DNA from: Deltaproteobacteria bacterium
GTDB taxonomy: Bacteria > Desulfobacterota > Desulfarculia > Desulfarculales > Desulfarculaceae
DNA length: 64,000 nucleotides
Assembly: GCA_020444165.1 (NCBI GenBank)
Contig: JAHLLK010000014.1
Location: 1 to 64,000, forward strand
Direction of reading: 5' to 3'
The translations under genes were made by a program, and so were the position numbers. Positions within the stretch are counted from its first letter, which is position 1, and each line of letters opens with the position of its first letter. Below, in pieces: positions 25,672 to 34,681 of this stretch. The notes under the pieces were generated by a model. That model was not told the origin of the DNA, ran no database searches, and saw nothing but the letters and a program-made list of their open reading frames with translations.

Positions 25672-26232
25672 TTATCCTCTCTGAAAAATCGCCAGTTGGT
25701 TTAACCCCCCCAAAAAACGTCTATAAGAACTAAGTTTCAATCCGGCTGGCGCGGCTGCCAGGCTCAGGGTGCGGCGATTCAGCAGGGAGTGGTGCTCCTG
25801 GTCGGCTTCCGAGGAAAAAATCCCCCAAGCCGAGCCCAGGCTGTGCAGGCGCTCGGTGGCGGGGTGGGGGGTGGTGACCACAAAGCGGGCAGCCGGGGAG
25901 TCATCCAAAAAACCAGTCAACTCCCGCAGAAATCCGCTCGCATCGGCCACGTGCTCTATGACCGCCAAAGCCACAACGGTCTGGAAGGTTCCCCGGCGGG
26001 ATTCCGGCACGGCGGAAGCAAAGGTGTGGCGGGGATGAGCCGCGCGCGCCAGCCGCAAGGAGGTGGGGTCGATGTCTACTCCGCAGTACCTCTCCGGGGG
26101 CAGGCACGCCGCCAGGGCGCCAGAGCCGCAGCCGAAATCCAGGACTCGACCCGCCAAATGGGGCAGGGCGGCCCGGATGCGCTGGCGGCGCAGGAAAGGG
26201 GAAAGCAAACCTTCGGCGACCTGGTCACCCAT
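25672..26232 (-). CDS. SAM-dependent methyltransferase (class I)
   Basis: A 186-residue protein with motif I VLDFGCGSGALA, YCGVDIDPTSLRLAR and VVALAVIEHVADASGFLREL. The C-terminal half (TTPHPATERLHSLGSAWGIF, EHHSLLNRRTL) matches methyltransferases next to glycosyltransferase genes. AGGAGG lies seven bases before the ATG. It sits between the GT2 gene (27 bp) and the second methyltransferase (4 bp) in one operon. The two methyltransferases differ in sequence and are not a recent duplicate. Confidence 0.85.
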   Translation of the reverse strand: MGDQVAEGLLSPFLRRQRIRAALPHLAGRVLDFGCGSGALAACLPPERYCGVDIDPTSLRLARAAHPRHTFASAVPESRRGTFQTVVALAVIEHVADASGFLRELTGFLDDSPAARFVVTTPHPATERLHSLGSAWGIFSSEADQEHHSLLNRRTLSLAAAPAGLKLSSYRRFLGGLNQLAIFQRG

Positions 26233-26259
26233 GATGGATCCTCCTGACAGGGAAGCTGC

Positions 26260-27192
26260 TCAAGAGCGCTTGATGATCTTGAACCTGATGTCTTCCAGCA
26301 GTTTGCGGTTCGCGGCGAGCAAGTCGGCCAGAAAGGCGACCAGTATGGTCTGGAATCCGAGGATGGTCAGGATGGCGGCCAGGATCAGCGACTGGAGGTT
26401 GCCTTCGCCTCCTCCGCTGAAAAACTTGACCAGAAAACGCACACCGAGGAGAAAACCGCCGGTGAACAGAATAGCGCCGATGGTGGCGAAGAAGCGGAAC
26501 GGCCGGTAGATGATGAAGATCCTGACGATGGTTACGATGCTTTGGCTCAAGTAGGAGGGGGTGCTCTTCATCAGGCGCGAAGGGCGCAGCTCCTTGTTGA
26601 CCCTGACCGGCACCGAAGTGATCGCCATGTCCTTGTACCCGGCCTGGATGATGGTCTCCAGGGTATAAGTGTATTTGCTGAAGACCACCAACTGCTGGGC
26701 GGCCGCCTGGCTTATGGCCCGGAAGCCGCTGGGCGCGTCCGGGATGTCGGTGCTGCTGGCCTGGCGCAGCACCCAACTGCCCATCTTTTGCAACAGCTTC
26801 TTGGCGAATGAGAAATGCTCGATGGTGTCGATGGGCCGGGCGCCGATCACCATGTCGTAACGCCCTTCCAGAATCGGGGCGATCAGGGCCGGTATGTCGT
26901 CGGCGTTGTATTGGTTGTCGGCGTCGGTGTTGACGATGACGTCCGCGCCCAAGCGCAGGCAGGCGTCGAGACCGGTCATGAAGGCCTTGGCCAGACCCAT
27001 GTTTTGAGGGTGGCAGATCACGTGGTCCACGCCGAGCTTGGCAGCCACGGCCGCGGTTTGATCCCGGCTGCCGTCGTCGATCACCAGCCATTCCACGCAG
27101 TCAAAGCCCGGCACCTCCCGGGGCAGGGCGGCCAAGGCAATGGGAAGCGTCTCCTCCTCGTTGTAGCAGGGGATTTGAATGATCAGCTTCAT
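26260..27192 (-). CDS. Membrane-anchored family 2 glycosyltransferase (polyprenyl-phosphate type)
   Basis: A 310-residue protein. The GT2 catalytic domain (about 1-225) opens with IQIPCYNEEETL, has WLVIDDGSRDQT and the metal-binding NTDADNQY. Two C-terminal membrane helices (about 235-255 and 270-292) are typical of enzymes charging polyprenyl phosphate with a sugar for use by periplasmic GT-C transferases. The start is ATG 27192 with GTGAGG upstream. It leads the operon with the two methyltransferases. A GT-C-like membrane protein is encoded divergently at 27519, a plausible user of the lipid-linked sugar. Confidence 0.88.
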   Translation of the reverse strand: MKLIIQIPCYNEEETLPIALAALPREVPGFDCVEWLVIDDGSRDQTAAVAAKLGVDHVICHPQNMGLAKAFMTGLDACLRLGADVIVNTDADNQYNADDIPALIAPILEGRYDMVIGARPIDTIEHFSFAKKLLQKMGSWVLRQASSTDIPDAPSGFRAISQAAAQQLVVFSKYTYTLETIIQAGYKDMAITSVPVRVNKELRPSRLMKSTPSYLSQSIVTIVRIFIIYRPFRFFATIGAILFTGGFLLGVRFLVKFFSGGGEGNLQSLILAAILTILGFQTILVAFLADLLAANRKLLEDIRFKIIKRS

Positions 27193-27518
27193 GGCCTCAC
27201 GTTTTCCCCGAAAGATTGGCCGGGATGGCTTGTGCTCGGGCGGCCGGGCGGGGCTCCCGGCGGGGCCCCAAAACCCCACGTAATGGTATTAAAATCAGAA
27301 AAATCATACAGAGAGGGGCGGGGAAAGTCAATTTGACCTCCTTTATCAGGAGCCCCAACCAGCCTCTTCTTTCCATCGTGATGAAATTAGGTTAAAATTT
27401 TTGGCTGTCTGCGGCCGGCCGCACTTTCGAGATTATCGCCATCTCCAGTTTGAGGGCGGACCGTGAACAGCGTTTCCCGTCAACCCTGGAACCATCATCC
27501 TCCACATCGGCTGCAACC
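27193..27518. other. Divergent intergenic region between the glycosyltransferase and membrane-protein genes
   Basis: About 325 bp, noticeably AT-richer than its surroundings (TTAGGTTAAAATTTTTGG near 27390). It must hold the promoters of both directions. I see no consensus promoter, repeat or small gene. Confidence 0.5.
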
Positions 27519-29450
27519 ATGATCTGGACTCTCTTATACCTCTTGCAATGCCTGGTGGTCGCCTTGGGGGCCGGGGCGGTGCTGTCCCGTATCCCACGTT
27601 TTTATCCCGCCTCCCTCGGGGCCCGATTTCTGGCCGGGGCTGCCCTGACGCCATTCTTGACCGGCATCGTGGACTGGCTGCTGGGGTTTGTCTGGCCGGG
27701 AGGACCCAGGCTCATATTTGCCCTGGCCCCGGGCGCGCTGGGTCTGGTCGGTCTAGCCTGGGCTGGTCCCCGCTTGGTTCGCCATTGGCGCCGGAAACTG
27801 GGACACTGGTTTGCGTGCCGTGGCTGGCTTGGGTGGTCGCCATTATTCAAGGTGGTCCTGACCATCACTCTGCTGGTCTTACTGGTTTTTAGCGGCAAGC
27901 TGTTTCTGGGCGGCAGGTTGCCGGTAGTGGATTTCGACGCCCTGCGTTACGCCACCGACGGCCTCTCCTTTGCCCAGGCCCGGACCTCCGGCGATCTGCC
28001 GTGGTTCCGCGGCTCGCCGGACGGCACCCGCCAGGGCCACGTGCACAATCCCCTCCTGACCATCTCCCTGGCCCACGCCCTGCTAAACACCTCGGGAAAA
28101 ACCCTGGGCTATCCCAACGACAAATCCATGGCCTGGTTTTTCCAGTTCTCCTTTGTCTGCATGGTCCTGGCGTTGGCGGCTCTGGGGCTCACCACCCGCA
28201 AACCTTTGGTGGCCTGGTTGGCGATCCTCTTAGTGTTGGCAGTCCCCGATTTCTGGCTGATCGTGCGCATGCACACCCGCGACGCCTTCCGGATTATCCC
28301 CCTGTTGCTTCTGACGGGGATTTTTCTTTCCCTAACTGCCCGGCGCACCAGACGAGTCCGCCTGGTCACTTGTGGCGGGCTGACCCTGATGTCCGGGTTG
28401 AGCCTGGTGGGCCACAGCCTGGGCGGCCTTTTGGCTGCGGTCATCGCCCTATTGTGGTTCCTGTGGGTGGTGTGGGAAAAGCCCGGTTGGGGAGGTTGGC
28501 TCAAGGTCACGGCGGCGGTGTGCCTGGGCGTGATTATCTGCGGCTATCCCATCATCAAGGCCAAGCTGGAGACAGGCTACTTCGAAGGCAACGAGGCCTA
28601 CTTCGACAACGGCCAAATGAACGGGACCGTTTTGGAGCAGGCCATCGAAGCCAGGGAGATGAAGCGTTTCGAAAAGAACAACGCCATGTTCCTCAATTTC
28701 TTTCAACGGGATCATTACCATCTGAGCATCATTGGCTGCCTGGCCGTGTTGTTGGCCTTGCTCCTGCGCAAAAGACTTAAAAGAGATTATCACTTCCGTG
28801 GCATACCTCTCTTGGCCCTCATGTGCGTGGGCACCATTCTGCCTTTCACCGGAGCCCTGGACTTTCTGGGGTTCGAATTTTCCCGGCGCCTAGGGGTGAA
28901 CCCGCGGTACGTCCTGCACGTGTATCCTTTTTTGGCGACTTGTCTCGCGGCTCTATTGGTGTGGTTTTGGAGTGAGTTGGCCGCTGGAACGCTGGCGCGG
29001 GGCGGAGAGCGGAGGTTGGCCCAAGTGGTCGTGCTCGCCCTGGTGGCCGCCCTTGGCTTGTTGTCTGGCTACACGGTTTATCAATGGCCCATCACCAAAT
29101 CCCCCAAATACCGGCTTGCCATGATCAAAGAGCACCTCACTGCGCTGGAGACGGTGCAGAAGGAGCTTCCCCCCGGCTCGCGCCTGTTGTTGGATGACCT
29201 GCGTTGGAACTATTATTTGCCCCAGCGCGGGGTGCTCCTGTACGCCACCACCAGCTGGGAGCTTTTGCGCGCCCAAACCTCCCAGGACGTGGCCCGACTC
29301 CTGGCCGCCCAGCGCCTGGGCGCCGTGGAGTTGCGCAACGACTGGATAAAGGAATGGTGGTCGGTGACCCCGCTGTACCAATATCTGAAAGCCACCTCCA
29401 AGACGGTAAAAACCGACCGCTTCACCATTTTCGTGCTGTCCTCCGGCTAG
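27519..29450 (+). CDS. Large polytopic membrane protein, possible GT-C glycosyltransferase
   Basis: A 643-residue protein with about 11 hydrophobic segments and a C-terminal soluble domain (about 555-643). The loop after the third or fourth helix carries VDFDALRYATDG and the aromatic/His-rich GHVHNPLLTISLAHALL, and a later segment reads RRLGVNPRYVLHVYPFLAT. The topology matches GT-C-fold transferases, but I find no diagnostic DxD. ATG 27519 opens the first helix; upstream in-frame codons are hydrophilic and lack an RBS. Function inferred from topology and the divergent GT2. Confidence 0.55.
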   Translation: MIWTLLYLLQCLVVALGAGAVLSRIPRFYPASLGARFLAGAALTPFLTGIVDWLLGFVWPGGPRLIFALAPGALGLVGLAWAGPRLVRHWRRKLGHWFACRGWLGWSPLFKVVLTITLLVLLVFSGKLFLGGRLPVVDFDALRYATDGLSFAQARTSGDLPWFRGSPDGTRQGHVHNPLLTISLAHALLNTSGKTLGYPNDKSMAWFFQFSFVCMVLALAALGLTTRKPLVAWLAILLVLAVPDFWLIVRMHTRDAFRIIPLLLLTGIFLSLTARRTRRVRLVTCGGLTLMSGLSLVGHSLGGLLAAVIALLWFLWVVWEKPGWGGWLKVTAAVCLGVIICGYPIIKAKLETGYFEGNEAYFDNGQMNGTVLEQAIEAREMKRFEKNNAMFLNFFQRDHYHLSIIGCLAVLLALLLRKRLKRDYHFRGIPLLALMCVGTILPFTGALDFLGFEFSRRLGVNPRYVLHVYPFLATCLAALLVWFWSELAAGTLARGGERRLAQVVVLALVAALGLLSGYTVYQWPITKSPKYRLAMIKEHLTALETVQKELPPGSRLLLDDLRWNYYLPQRGVLLYATTSWELLRAQTSQDVARLLAAQRLGAVELRNDWIKEWWSVTPLYQYLKATSKTVKTDRFTIFVLSSG

Positions 29451-29459
29451 TCGCCAGCC

Positions 29460-29477
29460 GCCCCCGACTGCGGGGGC
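29460..29477 (+). terminator. Short GC hairpin after the membrane-protein gene
   Basis: GCCCCCG, ACTG, CGGGGGC, located ten bases past the stop codon. No T-run follows. Confidence 0.4.
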
Positions 29478-29734
29478 CTCCCGGGGAAAGGGAGGGCAAG
29501 AACCGGCCCAGCCTGCCAATCCCGGGCCGAGCCCAGCCGCCCCGCGCCTGGAACAACCCTGCCCCGGCAAGTGCCGGGCCGGCGGCGGCCTTTGGGTCTC
29601 CGGTAGCGGATTTTCATTCCTGAATCTGCTAAAATATATAGAACAACGGAATAAATCTTCCGGCCGGAGCGAGGCGGCGGCTGGCGGATAATGGCCTGCC
29701 GGCCGCACCGCCGGCAAACCCCGAGGATCACCCG

Positions 29735-30202
29735 ATGAAACCGCTAAAATTCCTGCTCTTTGGTCTGCTCCTTTTGGGGCTGGGGGCCGTGGCCGGCCCG
29801 GCCCGGGCGGACGACCTCTCGATTTCCATCGGCCTGCCGCCCACGGACGAGATCTCGCCGCCGCCGGCCTCGGCGGCCCCCGGGCCGCCGCCGCACGCCC
29901 CGGCCCACGGCCTCAGGCGGCAGTACCGCTACTACCCCGACGCCCGGGTGTACTTCGACCCCGGCCGTTTGTTGTGGTTCTACACCGACGGCCACAACTG
30001 GCAGTTCGGGGCCTCGCTGCCCCTGGCCATCCGGGCCCAACTGGGCTCCCATGTCAGCCTGGAGCTGGCCACCCGGGAACCCTGGCGCTACAACCCCGAG
30101 CACGTGAAGAAATACCCCCCGGGGCAATGGAAAAAGGCCCACGGCCACGGGGGCAAGCACGGCAAGTCCGAACCGCCGGGCCAGGCCAAGAAGCCCCAAT
30201 AA
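29735..30202 (+). CDS. Secreted protein of unknown function
   Basis: A 155-residue protein with a signal peptide ending PARA (about 1-25), a Pro/Ala-rich linker, then a conserved-looking core (YRYYPDARVYFDPGRLLWFY, DGHNWQFGASLPLAIR). The tail is Lys/His/Gly-rich (HGHGGKHGKS) and could bind metal ions. GAGGATCACCC precedes the ATG. I recognise the core as a type found in secreted proteins of related bacteria but cannot name a family. The next gene also encodes a secreted protein. Confidence 0.65.
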   Translation: MKPLKFLLFGLLLLGLGAVAGPARADDLSISIGLPPTDEISPPPASAAPGPPPHAPAHGLRRQYRYYPDARVYFDPGRLLWFYTDGHNWQFGASLPLAIRAQLGSHVSLELATREPWRYNPEHVKKYPPGQWKKAHGHGGKHGKSEPPGQAKKPQ

Positions 30203-30262
30203 CTCGCCGGAAGCGCGGGCCGCGCGGCCGGCCGCCCGGCGCCAGGAACAAGGAGGCCCTTT

Positions 30263-30766
30263 TTGCCCATGATTACCCGTGGCAGCTCCCGTGTCTCGGC
30301 GGGCCGGGGAGTCCGGCCCTTCATACTGGGCCTTCTCCTGCTCGGGGCCGCCCTCTGGTGCCTGCCCGGCGACTGCGGCCCGGCGGCCCCGGCCTGGGCC
30401 GACGGCGGCTCGCGGCACGGCGACGGCGGCGGGGATCACGGCTCCTATGACCGGCGGCGGTACCGGGACCAGGACCGCGGCCCGGCCATCGGCCAGCCCC
30501 TGAGCCCCCGGCAAAAGGCCCAGGCCGAGCGCCGGGAGCGGGAACGCCAATCCCGCAGCCGGAGCCTGCCGCCAGGCTTCAGCGGCTGGTCCGGCTCCTA
30601 TGAGGCCCCCTCGGACGACCGCTATGGGCGGGACCGGGACGGACGTTACTGGCGGGACCAGGACGGCCGCTACTGGCGGGACGACCCCTACCGCCAACCC
30701 TATTACGACCAAGATGACCGCGGCTATTACGACCGGGACGACCGCCGCTACCACGACCAGGATTAG
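30263..30766 (+). CDS. Secreted Tyr/Asp/Arg-rich repeat protein
   Basis: A 167-residue protein with a signal-like N-terminus (FILGLLLLGAALWC, cleavage near PAWA), a charged Arg/Glu region (about 80-105) and a C-terminal half made of short repeats such as DGRYWRDQ (twice) and further YYDQDD/YYDRDD units. No known domain. The likely start is TTG at 30263, because GGAGG lies six bases before it; the ATG two codons on is twelve bases away. The strongly biased composition suggests an envelope or extracellular polyelectrolyte, which is inference. Confidence 0.6.
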   Translation: MPMITRGSSRVSAGRGVRPFILGLLLLGAALWCLPGDCGPAAPAWADGGSRHGDGGGDHGSYDRRRYRDQDRGPAIGQPLSPRQKAQAERRERERQSRSRSLPPGFSGWSGSYEAPSDDRYGRDRDGRYWRDQDGRYWRDDPYRQPYYDQDDRGYYDRDDRRYHDQD

Positions 30767-30783
30767 GCAGCTCCCCACCACTG

Positions 30784-30806
30784 CCCCCAGCCAGGAAGGC
30801 TGGGGG
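30784..30806 (+). terminator. Hairpin after the Tyr/Asp-rich gene
   Basis: A perfect 9-bp stem CCCCCAGCC-AGGAA-GGCTGGGGG lies 18 bases past the stop codon. It has no T-run. Confidence 0.5.
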
Positions 30807-30860
30807 ACCTCCACCCCGGCCGCCGGCCGGGGTTCGTCTCTCCCCCTCCCCAAAATCCCC

Positions 30861-30896
30861 TTGACCACGGCGCTTCCCGGGGGTACTTATACCCCC
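30861..30896 (+). promoter_or_regulatory. csoR promoter with overlapping metal-repressor operator
   Basis: TTGACC (30861-30866) and TACTTA (30884-30889) are 17 bases apart. The -10 lies inside the perfect dyad GGGGGTA-CTTA-TACCCCC (30879-30896), the G-tract/C-tract layout used by CsoR/RcnR repressors. Metal binding to CsoR would release it and open this promoter. Confidence 0.75.
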
Positions 30897-30918
30897 ATGG
30901 AGTATAAGGGAGGCGACG

Positions 30919-31194
30919 ATGGCTCTATGCGGCGAGGACCACGGCAAACTGATCGCCCGGATAAACCGGATCGAGGGCCAGGTGCGCGGACTGCGCAAGA
31001 TGGTCGAGGACGACCGCGACTGCCTGGAGGTGTTGAAGCAGATCGCCGCGGCCGGCGGAGCCTTGCGCTCCCTGGGGGCGGTGATCCTGGAGGACCATTT
31101 GAAGGGCTGTGTGGCCACCGCCATCCAGAACCATGAGCACGACGACGAACTCATCGGGGAAGTCGTGGAAATATTCAATAAGTTCAGCAAGTAG
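30919..31194 (+). CDS. csoR: CsoR-family metal-sensing repressor
   Basis: A 91-residue all-helical repressor (DUF156 family). It keeps the copper triad Cys35-His60-Cys64 (RDCLEV and EDHLKGC), which separates CsoR from RcnR and FrmR. The segment INRIEGQVRGLRKMVEDDRD is the family signature. GGGAGG precedes the ATG. The gene lies directly behind a G-tract operator and nine bases before a metal-exporting ATPase, so it should repress both. Copper(I) is the likely inducer by residue pattern; other thiophilic metals or persulfide are less likely. Confidence 0.9.
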   Translation: MALCGEDHGKLIARINRIEGQVRGLRKMVEDDRDCLEVLKQIAAAGGALRSLGAVILEDHLKGCVATAIQNHEHDDELIGEVVEIFNKFSK

Positions 31195-31203
31195 GTAGAC
31201 ATC

Positions 31204-33111
31204 ATGATCGGCAGGTTCGCCTCTCCCGGGGTGTATCGGGAGCTTCTGCGGCAGAAGGATTTCTACGTGGCCGGGCTGGGGGCCCTCTTGGCCCTGGCGG
31301 GCTATCTGGTGGACTGGGGCCGCCCGGCCCCCAGCGGCCCGGGCAACGCCCTGGCCCTGGCCGCCGTCACCCTGAACGGGCTGCCCATCGTGTGGGGCGC
31401 CCTCAAAGGCCTGTGGCGGCGGCAGGTGAACGTGGACGAGCTGGTGAGCCTGGCCATCGTGGCCAGCCTGTTGCAAGGCGAGTACCTCACCGCCGCGGTG
31501 GTGAGCTTCGTCATGACCCTGGGCGCCCTGATCGAGGCGGCCACCAGCGAGGCGGCCCGCCAGGCCATCAAGTCATTGTTGGCCCTGACCCCCCGCCAGG
31601 CCACGGTGCTCCGGCCCGAGGGACCGGTGACCGTACCGCTGGGGGAGGTCCGCCCCGGGGACCGGGTGCTGGTCAAGCCCGGCGACCTGATCCCGGTGGA
31701 CGCGGTGGTCCTGGCCGGCGACAGCCTGGTGGACGAGTCCTCCCTGACCGGAGAGCCCATTCCCAGCCGCAAGCGGGCCGGCGACGAGGTCATGGCCGGC
31801 ACCCTGAACCAGAACGGGGTCTTGGAAGCGCGGGCCACCCAGGTGGGCGAAGACTCCACCCTGGGCCAGGTGGTGAAGCTGGTGGCCGAGGCCGAGCTGC
31901 ACCGGCCCCAGGCGGTGCGCCTCATGGACCGTTACGCCCGCTGGTTCACCCCGGCCATCCTGGGGGCGGCGGCGCTGGCCTGGGCGCTGACCGGGGAGCT
32001 TTCCCGGGCGGTGGCCGTCATGATCGTGGGCTGCCCCTGCGCCCTGATCCTGGCCGCGCCCACCGCCACCGTGGCGGCGCTGGGCCGGGCGGCCAAGGCG
32101 GGGGTGCTGGTCAAGGGCGGGCGCTATTTGGAGGTGTTGGCCGGGGTCAAGGCCGTGGTCTTTGACAAGACCGGCACCCTGACCCGGGGCGAGCCCCGGG
32201 TGCAGGACATCGCCTGCGCCGAGGGGGTGGCCCGGGAGGAGATTCTCGCCTCGGCCGCGGCGGCTGAGCAGCACTGCACCCACCCCCTGGCCCGGGCGGT
32301 GCTCCTGGCCGCCCACTACGCCCGGGTGGCGGTGCAGGCGGCCGAGGACTCCATCTTCGAGATCGGTCAGGGGGTGCGGGCCCTGGTGAACGGCTCCGAG
32401 GTGGCGGTGGCCGGCTTGGGAACGGGCGAGAACGTTGCCGCCTTCCCGCCCGGGCTCCGGGCCGGGGTGGAGCGCTGCCTGTCCTGCGGCTCCACCCCGC
32501 TTCTGGTGTATCGCGACCAGACCCCGGTGGGGCTGCTGGACATCGCCGACCAGGTGCGCCCAATGGCCGGGGACGTGGTGGCCCAGTTCAAGGGCCTGGG
32601 CCTGGCCCGCCTGGCCGTCTTGTCCGGCGACCACGAATTGGCCGTGCAGAAGGTGGCCGCCAGCGTGGGCATCGGGGAGTTTCACGCCAAGCAGAAGCCC
32701 CAGGACAAGGTGGCGGTGATCCGGAGCCTGCAGGCCCAGGGCCTGCCGGTGATGTTCGTGGGCGACGGCATCAACGACGCTCCGGCCCTGGCCGTGGCCG
32801 ACGTGGGGGTGGCCATGGGCGCGGGCGGGGCCGAGGTGGCGCTCGAAACCGCGGCCGTGGCCCTGACCCACGACGATATCGCCCGCCTGCCCTGGCTCTT
32901 CCGGCTGTCCCGGCGCATGCTGGGCATCATCAAGGCCAACCTGGTGTTCGGGTTGGTGTTCAACGCCTTTGCCGTCCTGGCCAGCGGCCTGGGTTGGCTG
33001 CCGCCCATCTGGGCCGCGGTGGTGCACAACGTGGGGAGCGTGTTGGTGGTCCTGCTCTCGGCCAGCCTGGCCGCCTTCCCGGACCAGGCGGCCTCCCCGG
33101 CCGGGAACTGA
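31204..33111 (+). CDS. Heavy-metal-translocating P1B-type ATPase without N-terminal metal-binding domain
   Basis: A 635-residue pump. It begins directly with membrane helices and has no HMA domain. It has the actuator TGEP motif, C277-P-C279 in the metal-site helix, D321 in DKTGTLT as the phosphorylation site, and [12 protein letters not shown]. The last helices carry HNVGSVLVVLLSASL, unlike copA of this window. Metal specificity is uncertain: the CPC motif suits Cu, Zn or Cd, and the CsoR neighbour suggests Cu(I). It starts nine bases after csoR, so the two share a transcript. It is shorter than CopA-type pumps (about 700-850 residues) because of the missing N-terminal domain. Confidence 0.92.
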   Translation: MIGRFASPGVYRELLRQKDFYVAGLGALLALAGYLVDWGRPAPSGPGNALALAAVTLNGLPIVWGALKGLWRRQVNVDELVSLAIVASLLQGEYLTAAVVSFVMTLGALIEAATSEAARQAIKSLLALTPRQATVLRPEGPVTVPLGEVRPGDRVLVKPGDLIPVDAVVLAGDSLVDESSLTGEPIPSRKRAGDEVMAGTLNQNGVLEARATQVGEDSTLGQVVKLVAEAELHRPQAVRLMDRYARWFTPAILGAAALAWALTGELSRAVAVMIVGCPCALILAAPTATVAALGRAAKAGVLVKGGRYLEVLAGVKAVVFDKTGTLTRGEPRVQDIACAEGVAREEILASAAAAEQHCTHPLARAVLLAAHYARVAVQAAEDSIFEIGQGVRALVNGSEVAVAGLGTGENVAAFPPGLRAGVERCLSCGSTPLLVYRDQTPVGLLDIADQVRPMAGDVVAQFKGLGLARLAVLSGDHELAVQKVAASVGIGEFHAKQKPQDKVAVIRSLQAQGLPVMFVGDGINDAPALAVADVGVAMGAGGAEVALETAAVALTHDDIARLPWLFRLSRRMLGIIKANLVFGLVFNAFAVLASGLGWLPPIWAAVVHNVGSVLVVLLSASLAAFPDQAASPAGN

Positions 33112-33126
33112 GCTTATGCCCCCTGT

Positions 33127-33155
33127 CCCGCCGGTCCGGCTGGGCCGGCGGGTTT
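33127..33155 (+). terminator. Intrinsic terminator of the csoR-ATPase operon
   Basis: An 8-bp GC stem CCCGCCGG/CCGGCGGG with a ten-base loop is followed by TTTAGTTT, 16 bases after the ATPase stop codon. Confidence 0.7.
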
Positions 33156-33339
33156 AGTTTCGCCTTGCTTTTTGCGGTCGCTCTGGACATGTTAGGAATC
33201 TGGCGTACGTGAACGCCATAAGCCGTCACGGCCGCCGGAGTCTCTGGAAAATCACCAACCCCCCGGGGCAGGACAGCCTCCCGGGGGCGGTCCCCGCCGG
33301 CTCCGCCCGCAGGCCGGTGGCAGGCCAAGGAGCAGCCGC

Positions 33340-34245
33340 ATGCAGATCGACGATGTCAAAAAAATCCTCATCCTGGGCGCGGGACAGATGGGCCAGCAGA
33401 TCGGTTTTCTCTGCGCGGCCCACGGCTTTGCCGTCACCTACTATGATCTGGAGTCCGCGGCCCTGGAGCGGGCCCGGCAGCGTATTGCCAAGCTGGCCGG
33501 CGGGTTCGTGAAAAAAGGCCGCCTGAGTGAGGCCGCGGCCGCGGCCGCCCTGGCGCGCCTGACCTTCACCACCGACCCGGTGGCGGCGGCCCAGGAAGCC
33601 GACCTGGTCAGCGAGTCCGTGCCCGAGGACCCCGGGCTGAAGGGCAAGGTGTTCCACCAATTCCATGAGTTGTGCCCGGAGCGCACCATCTTCACCACCA
33701 ACACCTCCACCCTGGCGCCCTCCATGTTCGCGGCGGCCTGCGGCCGGCCGGAGAAGCTGGCCGCCCTGCATTTCCACGACACCCTCCGTACCGACGTGGT
33801 GGACATCATGCCCCACCCCGGCACCGACCCGGCGGTGGTGAGCCTGCTGCATAATTTCTGCCGGCGGCTGGGCCAGGTGGCCATCGTGCTCCAGAAGGAG
33901 AGCCCGGGGTATGTGTTCAACGCCATGCTCTCGGAATGGTTCCGCACCGCCCAGTCCCTGGCCTCCCGGGGGGTGGCGTCGCCGCAGGACATCGACCGGG
34001 CCTGGATGGGGGTCATGGGGGTGGACGCTGGGCCTTTCGCCATCATGGACTCGGTGGGCCTGGACACGGTGTACCATATCACCAACTACTGGGCCGAACG
34101 CAGCGGTCTGCCCCAGGCCAAGCTGAACGCGGAGTTTCTGAAGATTTACGTGGACCAGGGCCACCTGGGCATGAAGACCGGCAAGGGGTTCTACGACTAC
34201 CCCGACCCGGCCTTTGCCCGGCCGGACTTCCTGCCGGGGAAGTAG
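33340..34245 (+). CDS. 3-hydroxyacyl-CoA dehydrogenase
   Basis: A 301-residue NAD-dependent dehydrogenase. The Rossmann motif is ILGAGQMGQQIGFL (residues 11-24), then ADLVSESVPED with the catalytic acid region, NTSTLAPSMFA, the catalytic-His segment ALHFHDTLRTDVVDIMPH, and ESPGYVFNAML introducing the C-terminal helical domain, which ends KTGKGFYDYPDP. It oxidises 3-hydroxyacyl-CoA to 3-ketoacyl-CoA in beta-oxidation or a degradative pathway. The usual HFFNP motif is replaced by HFHDT, suggesting an unusual acyl group. No other beta-oxidation gene is adjacent. AAGGAG precedes the ATG. Confidence 0.9.
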   Translation: MQIDDVKKILILGAGQMGQQIGFLCAAHGFAVTYYDLESAALERARQRIAKLAGGFVKKGRLSEAAAAAALARLTFTTDPVAAAQEADLVSESVPEDPGLKGKVFHQFHELCPERTIFTTNTSTLAPSMFAAACGRPEKLAALHFHDTLRTDVVDIMPHPGTDPAVVSLLHNFCRRLGQVAIVLQKESPGYVFNAMLSEWFRTAQSLASRGVASPQDIDRAWMGVMGVDAGPFAIMDSVGLDTVYHITNYWAERSGLPQAKLNAEFLKIYVDQGHLGMKTGKGFYDYPDPAFARPDFLPGK

Positions 34246-34312
34246 GCCCCGGCCCAGCGCCACCCACAGGCCGGTCTCCCCGGGCGGGGGACCGGCCGCG
34301 AAGGGAGAGACC

Positions 34313-34672
34313 ATGAGCCGGTTCCAGCAGATCCGGGTGCGGGTGGAGGCGGTGTACAAGAAAAGCCTGGCCAAGGATTTTCCCAAGACCTGGCAGCTTT
34401 TCACCAGCCTCGATCCGGAGTTGGCCGACGCCCATCCCGGGCCGCCCCTTTATGACCTCTGCCACCATCTGGCCCACTTGGCCGAGCTGGACTCCCTGGA
34501 CCCGGTGGTGGCCGGCGCCGTGCAGGCCCACGGCCCCAAGATCCTGGAGCTGCGCTGGCGCATCGAGGAGCTCATCGGCGGCTGGAAACTGGGCCCGGCC
34601 GAGAAGCTGCTGAACGACCTGGACGACGAGTTCCTGGCCCTGGAAAGCGACCTGCCCAAGGACCCGGTTTGA
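34313..34672 (+). CDS. Conserved-looking small helical protein, function unknown
   Basis: A 119-residue soluble, mostly helical protein with an acidic/His-rich centre (LYDLCHHLAHLAELDSLD) and no recognised domain. The ATG at 34313 has GGGAGAG upstream. An inverted repeat (GGCCGGTC/GACCGGCC, 34270-34297) separates it from the 3-hydroxyacyl-CoA dehydrogenase gene 67 bp upstream; the same direction suggests co-transcription, but the hairpin may limit it. Confidence 0.6.
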   Translation: MSRFQQIRVRVEAVYKKSLAKDFPKTWQLFTSLDPELADAHPGPPLYDLCHHLAHLAELDSLDPVVAGAVQAHGPKILELRWRIEELIGGWKLGPAEKLLNDLDDEFLALESDLPKDPV

Positions 34673-34681
34673 GCCGGGGGC

